Source of the DNA: Malania oleifera
Lineage: Eukaryota; Streptophyta; Magnoliopsida; Santalales; Ximeniaceae
DNA length: 64,000 nt
Direction: 5' to 3'
NCBI RefSeq assembly: GCF_029873635.1
Contig: NC_080420.1
Span: 31,735,032 to 31,799,031 of the forward strand
Every line of letters begins with the position of its first letter. Within the stretch, counting starts at the first letter, position 1. A program made the translations under genes and the position numbers. Below, in pieces: positions 1 to 10,781 of the stretch. The notes beneath the pieces were generated by a model that made no database searches, was not told the origin of the DNA, and saw only the letters and a program-made list of their open reading frames with translations.

Positions 1-41
1 CGGGTTAACACGCCCAATTACGCAGTTTTGACCCGTAATCA
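1..41 (-). repeat. Athila-like LTR, terminal fragment cut by the window edge
   Basis: Read on the minus strand this begins TGATTACGGGTC and continues with AACTGCGTAATTGGGCG. That matches the first bases of the two Athila-like LTRs at 33450-35327 and 38867-40814, which begin TGATTACGCG and continue with AACTGCGTAATTAGG. The LTR start (TG) falls at base 41, exactly where the gypsy integrase frame stops making sense. It is therefore a third copy of that LTR family, inserted in the gypsy integrase and running out of the window to the left. Confidence 0.75.
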
Positions 42-570
42 GTAACCAACCTTCATCGGTATAAAATGAGTTGATTTCGTCAATCTATCCACGATCACCC
101 AAATGACATTCTGCCTGTGAAGAGCTGGTGGCAATCCAGTAATGAAGTCCATGGAAATGTGCTCCCATTTCCACACCGGAATAAGTAAAGGCTGCAACGA
201 CCCTACTGGCCTCTAATGTTTAGCTTTCACCTACTGACACATCAGACACTGCTCCACGAACTGAGCAATCTGCCTCTTCATACTAGACCACCAGAAGGTC
301 TTGCGCAAATCCCGATACATCTTTGTACTACCAAGATGTATCATACACAAAAAGCGATGTGCTTCCTTCAAAATCAACCTTCTGATCTCATCGTCGTTTG
401 TAACACACAATCTGGTCCCAAACTTTAATACACCTCCTTCAGAGATGTTAAACTTTGCGGCCAATCCTTATTGTACCTTTTCCATAACCTCTGCCAACTC
501 CGCATCACTAGCCTACGTGGCTTTAATACGCTCAAACAAAGTTGGCTGGATTACCAAGCTAGCGATGAAA
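42..570 (-). pseudogene. Gypsy integrase N-terminal half, truncated
   Basis: The zinc-binding H2C2 region lies at 464-231 and reads HLGSTKMYRDLRKTFWW, then QCLMCQ. The start of the catalytic core follows ([11 protein letters not shown] and [12 protein letters not shown], near 170-50), containing the first Asp of the DDE triad. The frame ends at base 42, where an Athila-like LTR begins, so the second Asp and the Glu lie outside the window or are lost. Confidence 0.8.
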
Positions 571-574
571 GCCT

Positions 575-1189
575 GATCATCACCAAACACCAACTCGGAA
601 CCAAGGCTCTCCAGATCCCGTCTGATGTGATGCTGAGCTACAACTGCAGATACTATCGTGTGATCTGACTTACAACTCAAGGCATCAACCACCACATTAG
701 CTTTTCCTGGGTGATAACTAATGGTGCAATCGTAGTCCTTAATCAACTCAAGCCACCATATTTGCCTCATATTCAATTCCTTCTATGTGAAAAAGTACCT
801 GAGAATTTTGTCGTTAGTGAAAATCTCGCACTGCACACCAGACAAGTAGTGTTACCAGATCTTCAGTGCATATATAACAGCAGTCAACTCTAAATCGTGC
901 GTAGGGTAATTCTTTTCATAATCTTTTAGTTACCAAGAAGCATAAGCAATTACCTTACCCTGCTGTGTAAGCACACAACCCAACCTTTCAGAGATGCGTT
1001 GCTATAATTCACAAAATTGCCATCCCCCGAAGGAATGGTCAAAACTGGAGCGGTAACCAGCCGGTGCTTCAACTCCTGAAAACACTGCTCGCAATCATTG
1101 GTCCACTCAAACTTCACCCCCTTTCTAGTTAAATGTGTCAGAGGCCCAAACAACTTAGAGAACCCTTCTATGAACCGACGGTAATAACC
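575..1189 (-). pseudogene. Gypsy RNase H domain remnant
   Basis: Fragments at 1153-950 ([26 protein letters not shown]) and 776-575 (YHPGKANVVVDALS) are the start and end of the gypsy RNase H domain. The start is a typical connection segment and the end carries the HPGKANVVADALS-type signature. The middle is recoverable only in mixed frames with stops. RNase H would degrade the RNA template during reverse transcription. Confidence 0.75.
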
Positions 1190-2022
1190 CGCCAGCCCTA
1201 GAAAACTCTAAACCTCTTGAACACTCTTCAGTCTTCCCCAGTCAACCACAGCTTCAATCTTGCTAGGATCAACTGAGATACCGCTCTTAAACACCACATG
1301 GCCTAAAAACGAGACCTAATTCAACCAGAATTCACACTTTTTTAACTTGGCATACAACTTCCTTTCTCGTAGAATCTGTAGTACCAACCTCAGATGGTTC
1401 TCATGCTCTTCCAAACTCTTTGAATATACTAGAATGTCATCCATGAATACCTCTACAAACTGATCCAGGTACTCATGGAAAACTATGTTCATCAAATCCA
1501 TGAACACCGCCAGACCATTCATCAACCCAAAAGGCATGACTAAGAACTCATAGTGGTCATATCTAGTTCGAAAAGCAGTCTTTGCAACATCTTCAGATCG
1601 TACCCTCACCTGATGGTACCTTGACCATAGGTCGATCTTCGAAAAGACCCGCATTCCCTGATGCTGGTCAAAGAGATCATTAATACAAAGAAAAGGCTAG
1701 TGATTCTTCATAGTCACCTTGTTGATCTCACGATAATCAATACACATACGCATTGACCCGTCCTTCTTCTTCACAAACAATACTGGAGCTCCTAGGGTGA
1801 AACACTCAATCGGATGAAGCCCTTATCTAGTAATTCATATAATTGCTCCTTCAATTCCTGAAGTTCCACTAGAGCCATCCGGTATGGAGCTTTAGAGTTC
1901 GGTGCCTTGCCAGGCAGCAACTCTATCGCAAACTCCACCTCACGATCCGGAGGCAACCCAGGTAAATCTTCTAGAAACACATCTGGGAACTTGTTGACTA
2001 CCCAAATATCCTCGAGTCTCAA
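1190..2022 (-). pseudogene. Gypsy reverse transcriptase, frameshifted
   Basis: The N-terminal part lies at 2022-1792 ([25 protein letters not shown]). A small deletion and stop near 1792-1797 shift the frame. The centre (1654-1316) holds [15 protein letters not shown], then the catalytic motif [11 protein letters not shown], a gypsy F-x-DD box with both aspartates intact, near 1445. The C-terminal thumb ([12 protein letters not shown]) runs to about 1190. Loss of function comes from frame breaks, not from the active site. Confidence 0.85.
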
Positions 2023-2292
2023 CTTATCCTACAGCGGTCCCTTTACACAAGCTTGGTACCCTTGACACCCGTCCAAGAGTAACCTCCTCGCCTGTAATGC
2101 CGATAGAACCTGTGGCATTGAATGCACACACGATCCCACAAATTTATACTCTCACTCCCTAGGAGGTCTGAAAACTACTACCTTCGTACGACAGTCAATT
2201 ATAGCGTAACTAGAGAACAACTAATTCATCCCTAAAATGACATCGAACCCCGACATATCGTACACCATGAAATTTTCCAGTAGCAGCCTTCC

Positions 2293-2499
2293 CTAAGTTA
2301 ACACTGGGTAGTTTGCTAACATTCTCCTACATAATGATATACTCCCAGATGGTGTAGCAACAAACAATACCTCGTTCATGACTTGGGTCTCCACCCCACA
2401 CAGTTTAACAAAACTCACATATACAAAAGAATGGGTCGCACCTAAATCAAACAAAACAAAAACTTTATTTGAAAGTAATAATAAGATACCTGTCACTAC
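2293..2499 (-). pseudogene. Gypsy aspartic protease remnant
   Basis: In the same frame as the knuckle, the protease core reads VFVLFDLGATHSF. The catalytic triad Asp-Ser/Thr-Gly has become Asp-Leu-Gly at 2448-2440, although the flanking ATHSF is conserved. Retroviral-type proteases use this Asp to process Gag-Pol. The changed residue and a downstream stop mean the copy is inactive. Confidence 0.75.
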
Positions 2500-3547
2500 G
2501 TTCCCTACATGTTCAGCATCCGCTGGAGTAAGAGAGTATACTCTGGCCGAAGCTATATTCGTCTGAACAGTTCCCCGAGGTATTTGATTGCTACCTCGAT
2601 TCACACTAGATGCAGGCATATCTCTCTTCGGTGCATGACAGTCGCAAGCCATGTAGCCTGACCAATCACAATTGTAGCAGTTACCCCTAAACGACCAGCA
2701 CTCGCCCTCGTGCCATTTGAGGCATTTGGTACAATGATCACTAGTCTGGCTCGTCTGAGAACCTGGCACTCGATATTCTGACGATAACCCTAGCCCTTGC
2801 TCTTCTTCTTCTATAACCCCTAACGAGTTCCTGACTGAGAACCAGAAGGTACTGTCCACTTCCTCGACTCTTGATCCCCCTCATCCTCTCAGAAGCCAGT
2901 CTCGATCACCATGGCCTTATCTACCAAAACTGAGAACTCGCGGATCTGAAGCATACCCACAAGCCTACGGATATCCTTCCTCAAACCCTTCTCGAACCTC
3001 CGAGCCTTCTCATACTGGCTCGAGACCAAGCACGGTGCAAAGCGGGATAGCTCTATATATTGAGTAATGTACCCCTGTACCGTTATATCTCCCTGCGACA
3101 AAGCTGAAAACTCATCTGCCTTCGCATCACGAGTGGAGGCCAGAAAGTATCTCTTAAAAAATACCTCCTTGAAATGGCTCCAAGACATCCCAGTAACACT
3201 GGCTCTCTGCCTCTTCAGCAGACTCACCGTAGTCCACCAACGCCCCGCTTCCCTAGACAACTGGAAGGTAGTGTATAGGACTTTCTATTCATCTGTACAA
3301 TGGAGGACTTCCAGAATCCTCTTGGTCTTTTCAACCCAGTCCTCTACTATAATCGAGTCGGGGGCGGGGGCATGCGTGTGAACCTCTAAATGGTACACCT
3401 TGCAGCAATAGGAGAGCATTCGCATCTCCTGACACTCCACTTGATTTCCCACATAACCTGCCTCGTCAAACCCCGAGGCACTGACAGGGGCTCATCACTG
3501 GCAGTCTCCTCAGAGCCACTCCCCAAGTTATTATCCTTGGGCTCCAT
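2500..3547 (-). pseudogene. Gypsy gag (capsid and zinc knuckle), broken
   Basis: The likely start codon is at 3547 (residues MEPKDNN). A capsid block at 3260-2889 carries retrotransposon-gag landmarks: FKEVFFKRYF, ELSRFAP and RRFEKGLRKDIR. Two Cys-rich blocks follow: a CxxC...H...C block near 2733-2690, then a CCHC-like knuckle at 2679-2638. In the second, the usual Gly-His is Gly-Tyr (CYNCDWSGYMACDC), so the zinc-binding His is lost. At least two frame changes separate the start, the capsid block and the knuckle. Gag would package element RNA into particles; this copy cannot do so. Confidence 0.8.
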
Positions 3548-3619
3548 TTTGAAATAGAATAGGAATCGGTTAAGACTCCCATACCAAATACAGTTAACAT
3601 AATTATCCATCCCTAATCG

Positions 3620-4086
3620 TGGAGTTCGGTCTTCTGAACTAACCAATTTCTACATTTTCATTTTTAGTTTGAAAAATTTGCTTTTGCACTCTTTCTTTGC
3701 TCTTTAACAAAAAATTTGTTAGGGTTTTAAAAGTATCTCTAAGTCTATAAATATCCCCTAAAGATGTTCATGAGATGCATGAATCCTAAGGTTAGTCTAG
3801 GGTATATGTTGAGCCTCAAATTAAATCATATGAAATATGTAAATACATTCAGTTCTAAATACCCATTCCCATGACGATCTTGAACTTGCCCCTTGCAGCT
3901 TCATTTTTCAACTCTTTTAGTTCCATGGATTTTTCCAAGATGTATATTCTTTAATCTTCATGATTTCCATGACTTTCTATCCTTCTGTGCATGCTAAATA
4001 TTGTTCATGTTCACAATCTCAATGCACAGATCAAATACCAAGTGATTTGTCATTATCAAAACCGGATTGGACTCATAGAGTCAACA
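3620..4086 (-). repeat. Copia-B 3' LTR
   Basis: On the minus strand it begins TGTTGACTCTATG at 4086, directly after a purine tract, and ends ...CTCCA at 3620. Bases 3620-3946 match 13554-13880 closely and in the same orientation. That second block follows the Copia-B pol order expected of the 5' LTR, so the two are read as the LTR pair of one element. Both homologies stop at the same point, which fixes the LTR end. Length is 467 bp. Confidence 0.75.
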
Positions 4087-4748
4087 ATCTCCCCCTTTTT
4101 GATGATAACAAATACACGAGCATAAATATAAAATAGGGTACGCCTAACAAGGCTCCCCCTCAAATAATGCATCAAATATTCAGTAAGTGAAATATGCTCA
4201 TGCCAAATGAAATATGCTCATGATCATACACAATTTGTTTTTTCAACCATTTTTGCCCATTTTTGTTATTCTTCTCCTATAGCCTGATTCTTCTCCCCCT
4301 TTACACAATTAGGTTTGCCAACCATTTTTGCTATAGTCTAATTCTTCTCCCCCTTTTGACATCAACAAAAAGGTGAATAATAATAATACATGAGTGGACA
4401 TAATCTTATAATCTTCTCCCTTGTTTAATCTTAAAGTTTTGAACTTATTTAGCCATCAGATTTGAAAAATTGTACCGTGAGATGTGTCTCCCTGTGTTAA
4501 TTCAATGTACTTCTCCCCTTTGCTAATGTAGAAAGTTGTGTTATTGAATGTAAATTGCAATGTGAACATACACAGTATGACAAATTTCATAGACATGGAT
4601 AAGTAAACACAGTCACCACAGTTCAATGATTATGTAAGGATTAATATGTGGAAGTTAATATGTTCTTATCATGATATGAGTTTAATGCCAAATGTTAGTG
4701 ATCATTAAGTGATGTTGCTCCCCTTGAATTATGTCATCTAATCTAATT
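4087..4748 (-). promoter_or_regulatory. Copia-B 3' untranslated region with multiple polypurine tracts
   Basis: The last pol stop (TAG) is at 4751-4749. Before the 3' LTR there is about 660 bp without a reading frame. It holds repeated pyrimidine runs on the plus strand, i.e. purine tracts on the element strand: 4087-4101, 4152-4160, 4291-4302, 4344-4357, 4413-4422, 4511-4521 and 4718-4725. The tract at 4087 abuts the LTR and is the likely plus-strand primer. Multiple polypurine tracts before the 3' LTR are a described hallmark of Sireviruses. Confidence 0.7.
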
Positions 4749-6333
4749 CTAGGCAACCTCTCGACTATGCGTCAGGCCTAATTCTTGCCTAATTTGGACA
4801 AATCTATCATCTGCAAGTGGTTTTGTGAATATGTCTACTCATTGTTCATTCATACATACAAACTCAAGTGTCACATCTCTTTTTTACATATGATCACGAA
4901 GAAAATGATGTCTTATTTCTATATGTTTAGTTCGTGAATGTAATATGGGATTCTTTGAGATATTTATTGTACTCGTATTGTCCCATTTTATAGGTATTGT
5001 GTCATAGCTTAATCCAAAACCCGTCAGTTGTTGCTTCATGTATAGTGTTTGACCACAACAACTTTGTGCCACTACGTATTCTGCTTCAACTATGCAAAGA
5101 GCAACTTAATTCTGCTTCTTGTAAAACCAAGAGACTAACGAATGACCTAAGAAATGACATGTACCACTCGTGCTCTTACTATCCACTTTGCTACAAGCAA
5201 AATCGGCATCTAAATAGCTGATAATCTCAAAAGATGTATACTTAGGATACCATAACCCAAGTTCCAACGTTCCTATCAGATATCTAAGTATTCGTTTAAC
5301 AGCTAACGAATGTGACTCTTTTGGTGTAGCCTGAAACCTTGTGCACAAACATACGCTAAACATAATGTCAGGTCTTTTGGCGGTCAGATAAAGTAAGCTA
5401 CTGATCATTCCATGATAAAGCTTGACATCTACTAGTATACCTTGTTCATCTTTGTCTGATTTCAAAGAAAAGCTCTTAGGTGTTCCTAGTATTTTTCCAT
5501 CTTCCATATTAAACTTTTTCAGCTGATCTCTAATGTACTTTAATTGATTTATAGAGATTCCATGTTTCACTTGTTTGATCTGAAGTCCTAGGAAGAAATT
5601 TAGTTCACCCATCATGCTCACCTTAAATTCATTTTGCATAGTGTTTGCAAACTCATTGCGTAAGTCTTTATTTGTAGCTCCAAATATGATATCATCTACG
5701 TATACTTGAACTAAGAGCATGTCATATTTCTTAGACTTTATAAAGAGTGTTGTATCTATCCTTCCTCTAGTAAATCCTTTGTCTAGTGGAAAATCACTTA
5801 ATCTCTCATACCAAGCTCTTGGAGCTTGCTTTAAACCGTACAAGGCTTTTGTTAGTCTATAAAGGTGATATGGGTTCTTATGGTTTTCAAAGCCTGTGGG
5901 TTGTTTTACATATACCTCTTCACTTATGTAGCCATTTAAAAACGCGCTTTTGACATCCATTTGATATAGCTTGAAATCCTTAAAAGTGGCATATTCTAAA
6001 AGCATTCAAATGGCTTCCATTCTAGCTACAGGTGCAAAGGTTTCTTCAAAATCTATTCCTTCTTCCTGGTTATATCCCTGAACTACTAGTCTTGCCTTAT
6101 TTCTAACAACTATCCCATGTTCATCTTTCGTGTTCTTATATATCCTCTTTGTTCCAATAATTGTCTTATTCTCAAGTCTAGGAACTAATGTCCATACTTT
6201 GATTCTCTCAAACTGGTTTAACTATTCTTGCATGGACATCACCCATGATTCATCCTCAATTGCTTCACTTACATTCCTAGGTTCTTCTTGAGATAGAAAG
6301 GCAAAATGGCTAATCATATTCCTGAGTAAGGAT
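4749..6333 (-). pseudogene. Copia-B reverse transcriptase and RNase H
   Basis: Continues the pol frame interrupted at 13001. From 6333 down: the linker (FAFLSQ), RT start ([12 protein letters not shown]), palm (KLYQMDVKSAFLNGYI, YGLKQAPRAWYERL), the catalytic YVDDIIFGATN near 5705, the ILRYLIGT region, then RNase H ending KHIEIRHHFLRDHM and VDIFTKPLADDRF. In-frame stops lie at 6224-6222 (TAG), 6008-6006 (TGA in place of Arg), about 5106, 4884 and near 4830. The frame is otherwise open throughout, so this was an intact pol that decayed by point mutation. The YVDD aspartates are intact. Confidence 0.9.
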
Positions 6334-6620
6334 TGTTAGGATCAAGTGCTACCGGTTCTTCTAAAACCAATTGGTGGTAGAAGGGGCGCAACTTTTTCCT
6401 TTAAACGGCAGCGCTCTAAGCGTCGGGTGGACATGAGGGGCTGCACCAATTCTAAGCAGGGGTGCCGATGGGCTGGCATGCCAAGCACTGTCGAGTTGGG
6501 GCCCACTGCTACAATCCCTCGCAACAGGGTTGACTGCTGACTTCCAATAAAGCCAACAATCACCCCCCCAGTAGCTACCCTGGGAGCGCTCGAACCCGTG
6601 ACCTCGCTCTGATACCACTT
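6334..6620 (-). repeat. TRIM-like segment: primer site, short interior, LTR
   Basis: On the minus strand it opens with a perfect Met-tRNA primer site TGGTATCAGAGC (6617-6606). About 45 bases follow, then a G-run purine tract near 6563-6570, then TGATTGTTGG at 6562, and it ends GATCCTAACA at 6334. That is the primer site, tiny interior, polypurine tract and 229-bp LTR of a terminal-repeat retrotransposon in miniature. No coding capacity. The first ~83 bp recur inverted at 10651-10733. The family name is unknown; TRIM status is inferred from structure. Confidence 0.6.
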
Positions 6621-7074
6621 GTTTGATTTGTAATCCAAGAAAGTAATTTAATTCTTCCATCATACTCATCTCAAACCCTTTTTGCATACATGTGGCAAAT
6701 TCTTTACATAGATCTTTATTTGTTGCTCCAAATATAATATCATCCACATATATTTGAACTAGTAACAAATCTTTGTTTTTAGTTTTAATGAATAAGGTAC
6801 TATCAACTTTTCCTCTTGTAATTTCATTTTTGAGTAAGAACTTACTTAATCTCTCATACCAAGCTCTTGGAGCTTGTTTCAAACCATAAAGAGCTTTTGT
6901 CAATTTGAATACATGGTTTGGATGTTTAGAATTTTCAAACCCTGGGGGTTGTTTGACATATACTTCTTCGTTTATATATCCATTAAGAAATGTATTTTTC
7001 ACATCCATTTGATATAACTTAAAGTCCTTATGGGTAGCATAGGCTAAGAGCATCCTAATAGCTTCCATTTTTTT
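6621..7074 (-). pseudogene. Sirevirus reverse transcriptase, 5' two-thirds only
   Basis: Starts [16 protein letters not shown] at 7068 and runs through MDVKNTFLNGYI, ALYGLKQAPRAWYERL and the catalytic YVDDIIFGATN (near 6745) to NYFLGLQIKQ at about 6625. It then reads into the TRIM-like segment. The RT thumb and RNase H are missing. A one-base expansion of an A-run at 7068-7074 (element strand) puts it out of frame with the upstream pol. Its closest relative here is the Copia-B RT at 6005. Confidence 0.9.
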
Positions 7075-8297
7075 CTACAGGTGCAAAAGTTTCATCATAA
7101 TCTATTCCCTCTTCTTGATTATATCCTTGTGCCACTAACCTGGCTTTATTTCTTACAATAATTCCGTTTTTATCTTTCTTATTTCTAAAGACCCATTTTG
7201 TTCCTATAATCGATTTATCGTTGGGTTTTGGTATTAGTTCTCATACTTGACTTCTTTCGTATTGATTTAATTTCTCTTGCATAGCAATAATCCAAGAGTC
7301 ATCATTTAAGGCATCTTCAATATTTTTTGGTTCATATTGGGATAAGAAGGCATAATGATTGCAAATATTTTTTAGTGAGGCTCTAGTAGTTATTCCTTTT
7401 GATGTTTCACCTAAAATTTGTTCTTTTGGGTGATTTTTGTCATATTTCCACTCTTTAGGAAGTTTAAGTTTTTCTAAAAGGTTTTCATTTAATGTATCAT
7501 TATCCTTTTCTTCCTTTATTTCAAGAACTTCTTCTTTTTGTGAAGTAACTTCTTTTTCATCATTCATATTTTTTATATTATAACAATTTGATTCATCAAA
7601 GGTTATATGAATTGATTCCATAATTGTAGAAGTTCTTTTATTATAAATCCTATAGGCTTTACTATTTGTAGAATAGCCTAAGAAAATACCTTCATCTGAC
7701 TTTGCATCAAATTTTTCTAGGTCATTTTTAGTATTTAAAATAAAACATTTGCAACTGAATACATGAAAGTAGGATATATTTGGTTTTCTATCTTTCCAAA
7801 TTTCATATGGTGTTTTATCTATTTTCGATCTTATAGATACCCTATTTACAATATAACATGCTGTATTTACAGCTTTTGCCCAAAAATATTTAGGTAAACT
7901 ATTTTCATTGAGCATTGTTCTTACCATTTCTTGCAAAGTTCTATTTTTCCTTTCAACAACTCCATTTTGCTGTGGAGTTCTAGATGCTGAAAAATTGTGA
8001 GTTATTCCATGTTCATTACAAAACTTTTCTACTTCTTTATTTTTAAACTCTCTTCTTTGGTCACTTCTAAAGCTTGTTACATTATAACCTTTTTCATTTT
8101 GTAGTTTCTTGCATAAGGTTATTAGTTTATTGCAAGCTTCATCTTTGTTTACTAAGAATATTACCCAAGTAAATCTTGAAAAATGATCTACTATTACAAA
8201 AGCATATTGTTTTTCACCTAAACTTAAGGTTCTAGTTGGACCAAATAAGTCTAAGTGTAGGAGTTCTAGGGGTCTTTTGGTGGATATTAATTTTTTT
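7075..8297 (-). pseudogene. Sirevirus integrase and integrase-RT linker
   Basis: The core begins ELLHLDLFGPTRTLS (first catalytic Asp) and has SFRSDQRREFKN (second Asp) and QQNGVVERKNRTL (Glu), so the D-D-E triad is complete. The C-terminal GKD-type region (FGCKCFIL-like, GIFLGYS) and an acidic linker follow. The frame ends at 7243-7241, where the invariant Trp of the RT entrance is TGA, and the linker past it is open again to about 7075. Integrase would insert element DNA; only the nonsense and frame breaks disable this copy. Confidence 0.9.
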
Positions 8298-8879
8298 CTT
8301 TTTAAAACTTGTTTTAACTTGTTTTCCCTTTTGACAAGCATCACATATCTTGTCTTTTACATACTTAATATTTGGTAAGCCTTTTACAAGGTTTTTCTTA
8401 GTTAATTTAGATAGTAGGTCCATGCTAGCATGTCCTAGTTTCCTATGCCATAACCAACTTACTTCATTCATAGCTGTTAAACAAGTTATGTTTTGATTTG
8501 TTATTTTCTCAAGATTTATACAATAAACATTATTTATTCTACGAGCCATAAACACGGTTTCTTTATTTTTGGGATCCTTGATGACACATTTTTCTTTCAT
8601 GAACATTACTTCGAACCCTTTATCACTTAATTGACTAATACTTAAAAGATTATGTTTTAGTCCTTCTACTAATAACACATTATCTATAGTAAGTGAAGGT
8701 TCCTTACCAATTTTACCTATACCAACAATTTTACCTTTCGCATTGTCGCCAAAGGTGACGTATCCCCCATCTTTTTGTGTTAAGGTTGTAAACTTGGTCC
8801 TGTCACCAGTCATATGCCTTGAGCATCCGCTATCAAAGTACCATTTGTCTATTGTCGTTGTTGTCCTAAGGCAAACCTA
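8292..8879 (-). pseudogene. Sirevirus protease and pre-integrase zinc domain
   Basis: The protease core WYFDSGCSRHMTGD has an intact catalytic Asp-Ser-Gly at 8834-8826. The gag_pre-integrase domain follows: WLWHRKLGHAS with paired His, and CDACQKGK with paired Cys, making the HHCC zinc site. The frame is lost in a homopolymer at 8291-8297 (seven T on the plus strand), so integrase continues in the next frame. A TAG at 8879-8877 precedes the protease. Confidence 0.9.
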
Positions 8880-8891
8880 TAATAAGGGACA

Positions 8892-10637
8892 CTAAGTGTT
8901 AGTTTTTGGAACCCAAATTCTTTTGACTTTTATTGTTTTACTATTAGTTCCACTATTTGTCTTCCATTCTCCTTGGACTTTAACATATTTTCTCTTTAAT
9001 GGACAATTAAACATTATATGACCTTTAGTCTTACACATATAGCAAGTGGTGTGTTCATGTTTGTTATTTGATGAAGTGCTAGCATAGAACATAGCTTCCT
9101 TGTTAAAGTATCCCATGTATAGCTTTTTATTCTTTTTATTTGTTTTACCATTGTAGCCTATTCCTTCTTTGTTTCCATGAAGCCTTTGCTGTCCGATCAT
9201 TTTTTCAAAGTTCTCTTTACCTCTAGTAAAGTTATAGATAATCTTTTCTTTGTCCTCAACTATCTTTTTGAGTTGATTTATTTCTAAATCTTTCTTATTC
9301 AACCCATCTGTATGAGTTTTATCTAATTCTTGTTTTATTTCGTCTTCCAGCTTCTTAATATAAATATTTCTTTCTTCTTCAATAACTTTAAATGATTCTA
9401 GTTGCTTTACCAGTTCTTGATTCTGATTCTTCAAAGTTATATTTCTTTTAGACACTTTAATAAACCTTTTATGTAGTAAAAATAATTCAGTTTGTAATTC
9501 CTTATAAGGAGGCAAACTGTCACATGATTCATCACAAGACACATTTTGAGATTCTGTTGAAGAGTAATAAGAATTTACCTCTTCATCGTTTTCCATGAAG
9601 CATATATTTGCCATCTCTTGCTCACTTGATTTAGTTTCAGTTTCTCTAGAGCTTAAATCATCCCAAGTAGCTTTCATTACTTCCTTCTTTTTCTTCTTGT
9701 CTTTCTTGAGTAGTGGACACTCTAGTTTAATATGCCCTGGCTTTTTGCAATGATAACAAATTGGTTCATTCTTACCTTTATTTTCTTTCCTACTTGTATC
9801 TCCTTTTTCAATTTTCTTTTTATAAAATTTTCTAGGAAACCTTTTATTTCTTCTATAGAATTTTCCTAATCTTTTAGTAATGAATGCCAATTCATCTTGA
9901 TCTAGGTTACTTGTTTCACTAGAACTATAGTTAGATGCTTTTAGAGCTATGGATTTTTTATTTTTAGGTTCAGGATTCCTTTCTTTTAGTGTCATTTCAT
10001 ACGTAAGAAGTGAACCTATAAGTTCATCCAAAAAAGTAGTTTTAAGATTTCTACCTTCCGTAATTGTTGTGGCCTTTGGTTCCCAAATAGGAGGTAGACC
10101 TCTTAGAATTTTCCTGATCATTTCATATGTAGTATAGGTTTTTCCTAAGGCACTTAAAGAGTTTATTATGTGAGTAAATCTGCTATACATGCTTGATATT
10201 GTTTCTTCAGAATTCATTTTAAAAGCTTCGTATTCACTTGTCAGCATGTCTATCCTATTGTCTCTAACATCAACCGTTCCTTCATAAGTTACCTCTAGTT
10301 TATCCCAAATTTCCTTAGCGGTTTTGCAAGCCATAACTCGATTAAACTCATTTGCATCAAGTGCACAATATAATGCGTTTATAGCACTTGCATTAATTTG
10401 AAGCATTTTATAATCTGAGTTGGTCATGTCTTTCTTTTCTTTTGGAATATGTTTTCCATCAACTAACTTAGAAGGAATAAGGTTTCCATCCATGACAACC
10501 TCCCAAGCTTTCCAATCCATGTGTTGGAGATATATTTCTATTCACTTTTTCCAAAAAGTGTAGTTGTGTCCACAAAAGATTGGTGGACGGGTTGAGGATT
10601 GTCCTTCACCAAAAGATGCTACTCCAATATTTGCCAT
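8892..10637 (-). pseudogene. Sirevirus gag
   Basis: The start codon is at 10637 (MANIGVASFGEGQSS). One in-frame TGA at 10544-10542 interrupts it; from 10520 it is open for 542 residues to TAG at 8894-8892. It contains the copia capsid region (residues 40-180 of the long frame: ALYCALDANEFNRVM, IWDKLEVTYEG), a basic stretch, a CCHC knuckle CYHCKKPGHIKLEC (9758-9717), a long Lys/Glu-rich coiled-coil-like region and a second knuckle CYMCKTKGHIMFNC (about 9045-9004). It ends RIWVPKTNT, as in Sireviruses. Protease lies in the same frame after two stops. Confidence 0.92.
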
Positions 10638-10654
10638 TTGATCTTTTTATAGTG

Positions 10655-10777
10655 GTATCAGAGCGAGGTCATGGGTTTGAGCGCTCCCAGGGTAGCTGCT
10701 GGGGGGGTGATTGTTGGCTTTATGGGAAGTCAGCAGCTACCCTGGGAGCGCTCGAACCCGTGACCTCGCTCTGATAC
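10655..10777. repeat. 47-bp inverted repeat (hairpin) in the Sirevirus leader
   Basis: The left arm 10655-10701 and right arm 10731-10777 are reverse complements over 47 bases with two differences. Both differences are C-to-T changes in the left arm that would still allow G-U pairs in RNA. The loop is about 29 bases (10702-10730) and holds the G-run and TGATTG start of the TRIM-like LTR. Both arms carry primer-site sequence (TATCAGAGCGAGG). The related plus-strand Sirevirus leader (16212-16268) has nothing like it, so it is an addition to this copy. Confidence 0.9.
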
Positions 10778-10778
10778 G
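10766..10778 (-). promoter_or_regulatory. Primer binding site of the minus-strand Sirevirus
   Basis: Just inside the 5' LTR end (10782) the element strand reads GTATCAGAGCGAGG, matching the Met-initiator tRNA complement TGGTATCAGAGC from its third base. The first bases are changed (TTC for TTG). It doubles as the outer end of the hairpin's right arm. Confidence 0.75.
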
Positions 10779-10781
10779 AAT

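Larger units (their letters stand above)
42..3619 (-). mobile_element. Tekay/Del-like Ty3/gypsy retrotransposon remnant
   Basis: Gag, protease, reverse transcriptase, RNase H and integrase follow each other on the minus strand, the Ty3/gypsy order (integrase last). The gag and zinc-finger layout resembles plant chromovirus-type (Tekay/Del) elements; the lineage is inferred from motif memory. No LTR of its own is visible. The 5' side stops at a copia LTR end (3620) and the 3' side is cut within integrase by an Athila-like LTR at 41. Frames change between domains and stops are frequent, so the element is dead. Confidence 0.85.

Noticed and set aside
10655..10780. Possible tRNA gene or tRNA-derived SINE (GGGTTCGAGC resembles a B box)
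   Set aside because: No full cloverleaf or A box at proper spacing; the TATCAGAGC parts are primer-site complement to Met-tRNA. A SINE is not excluded, but primer site, purine run and TG...CA end fit a TRIM better.
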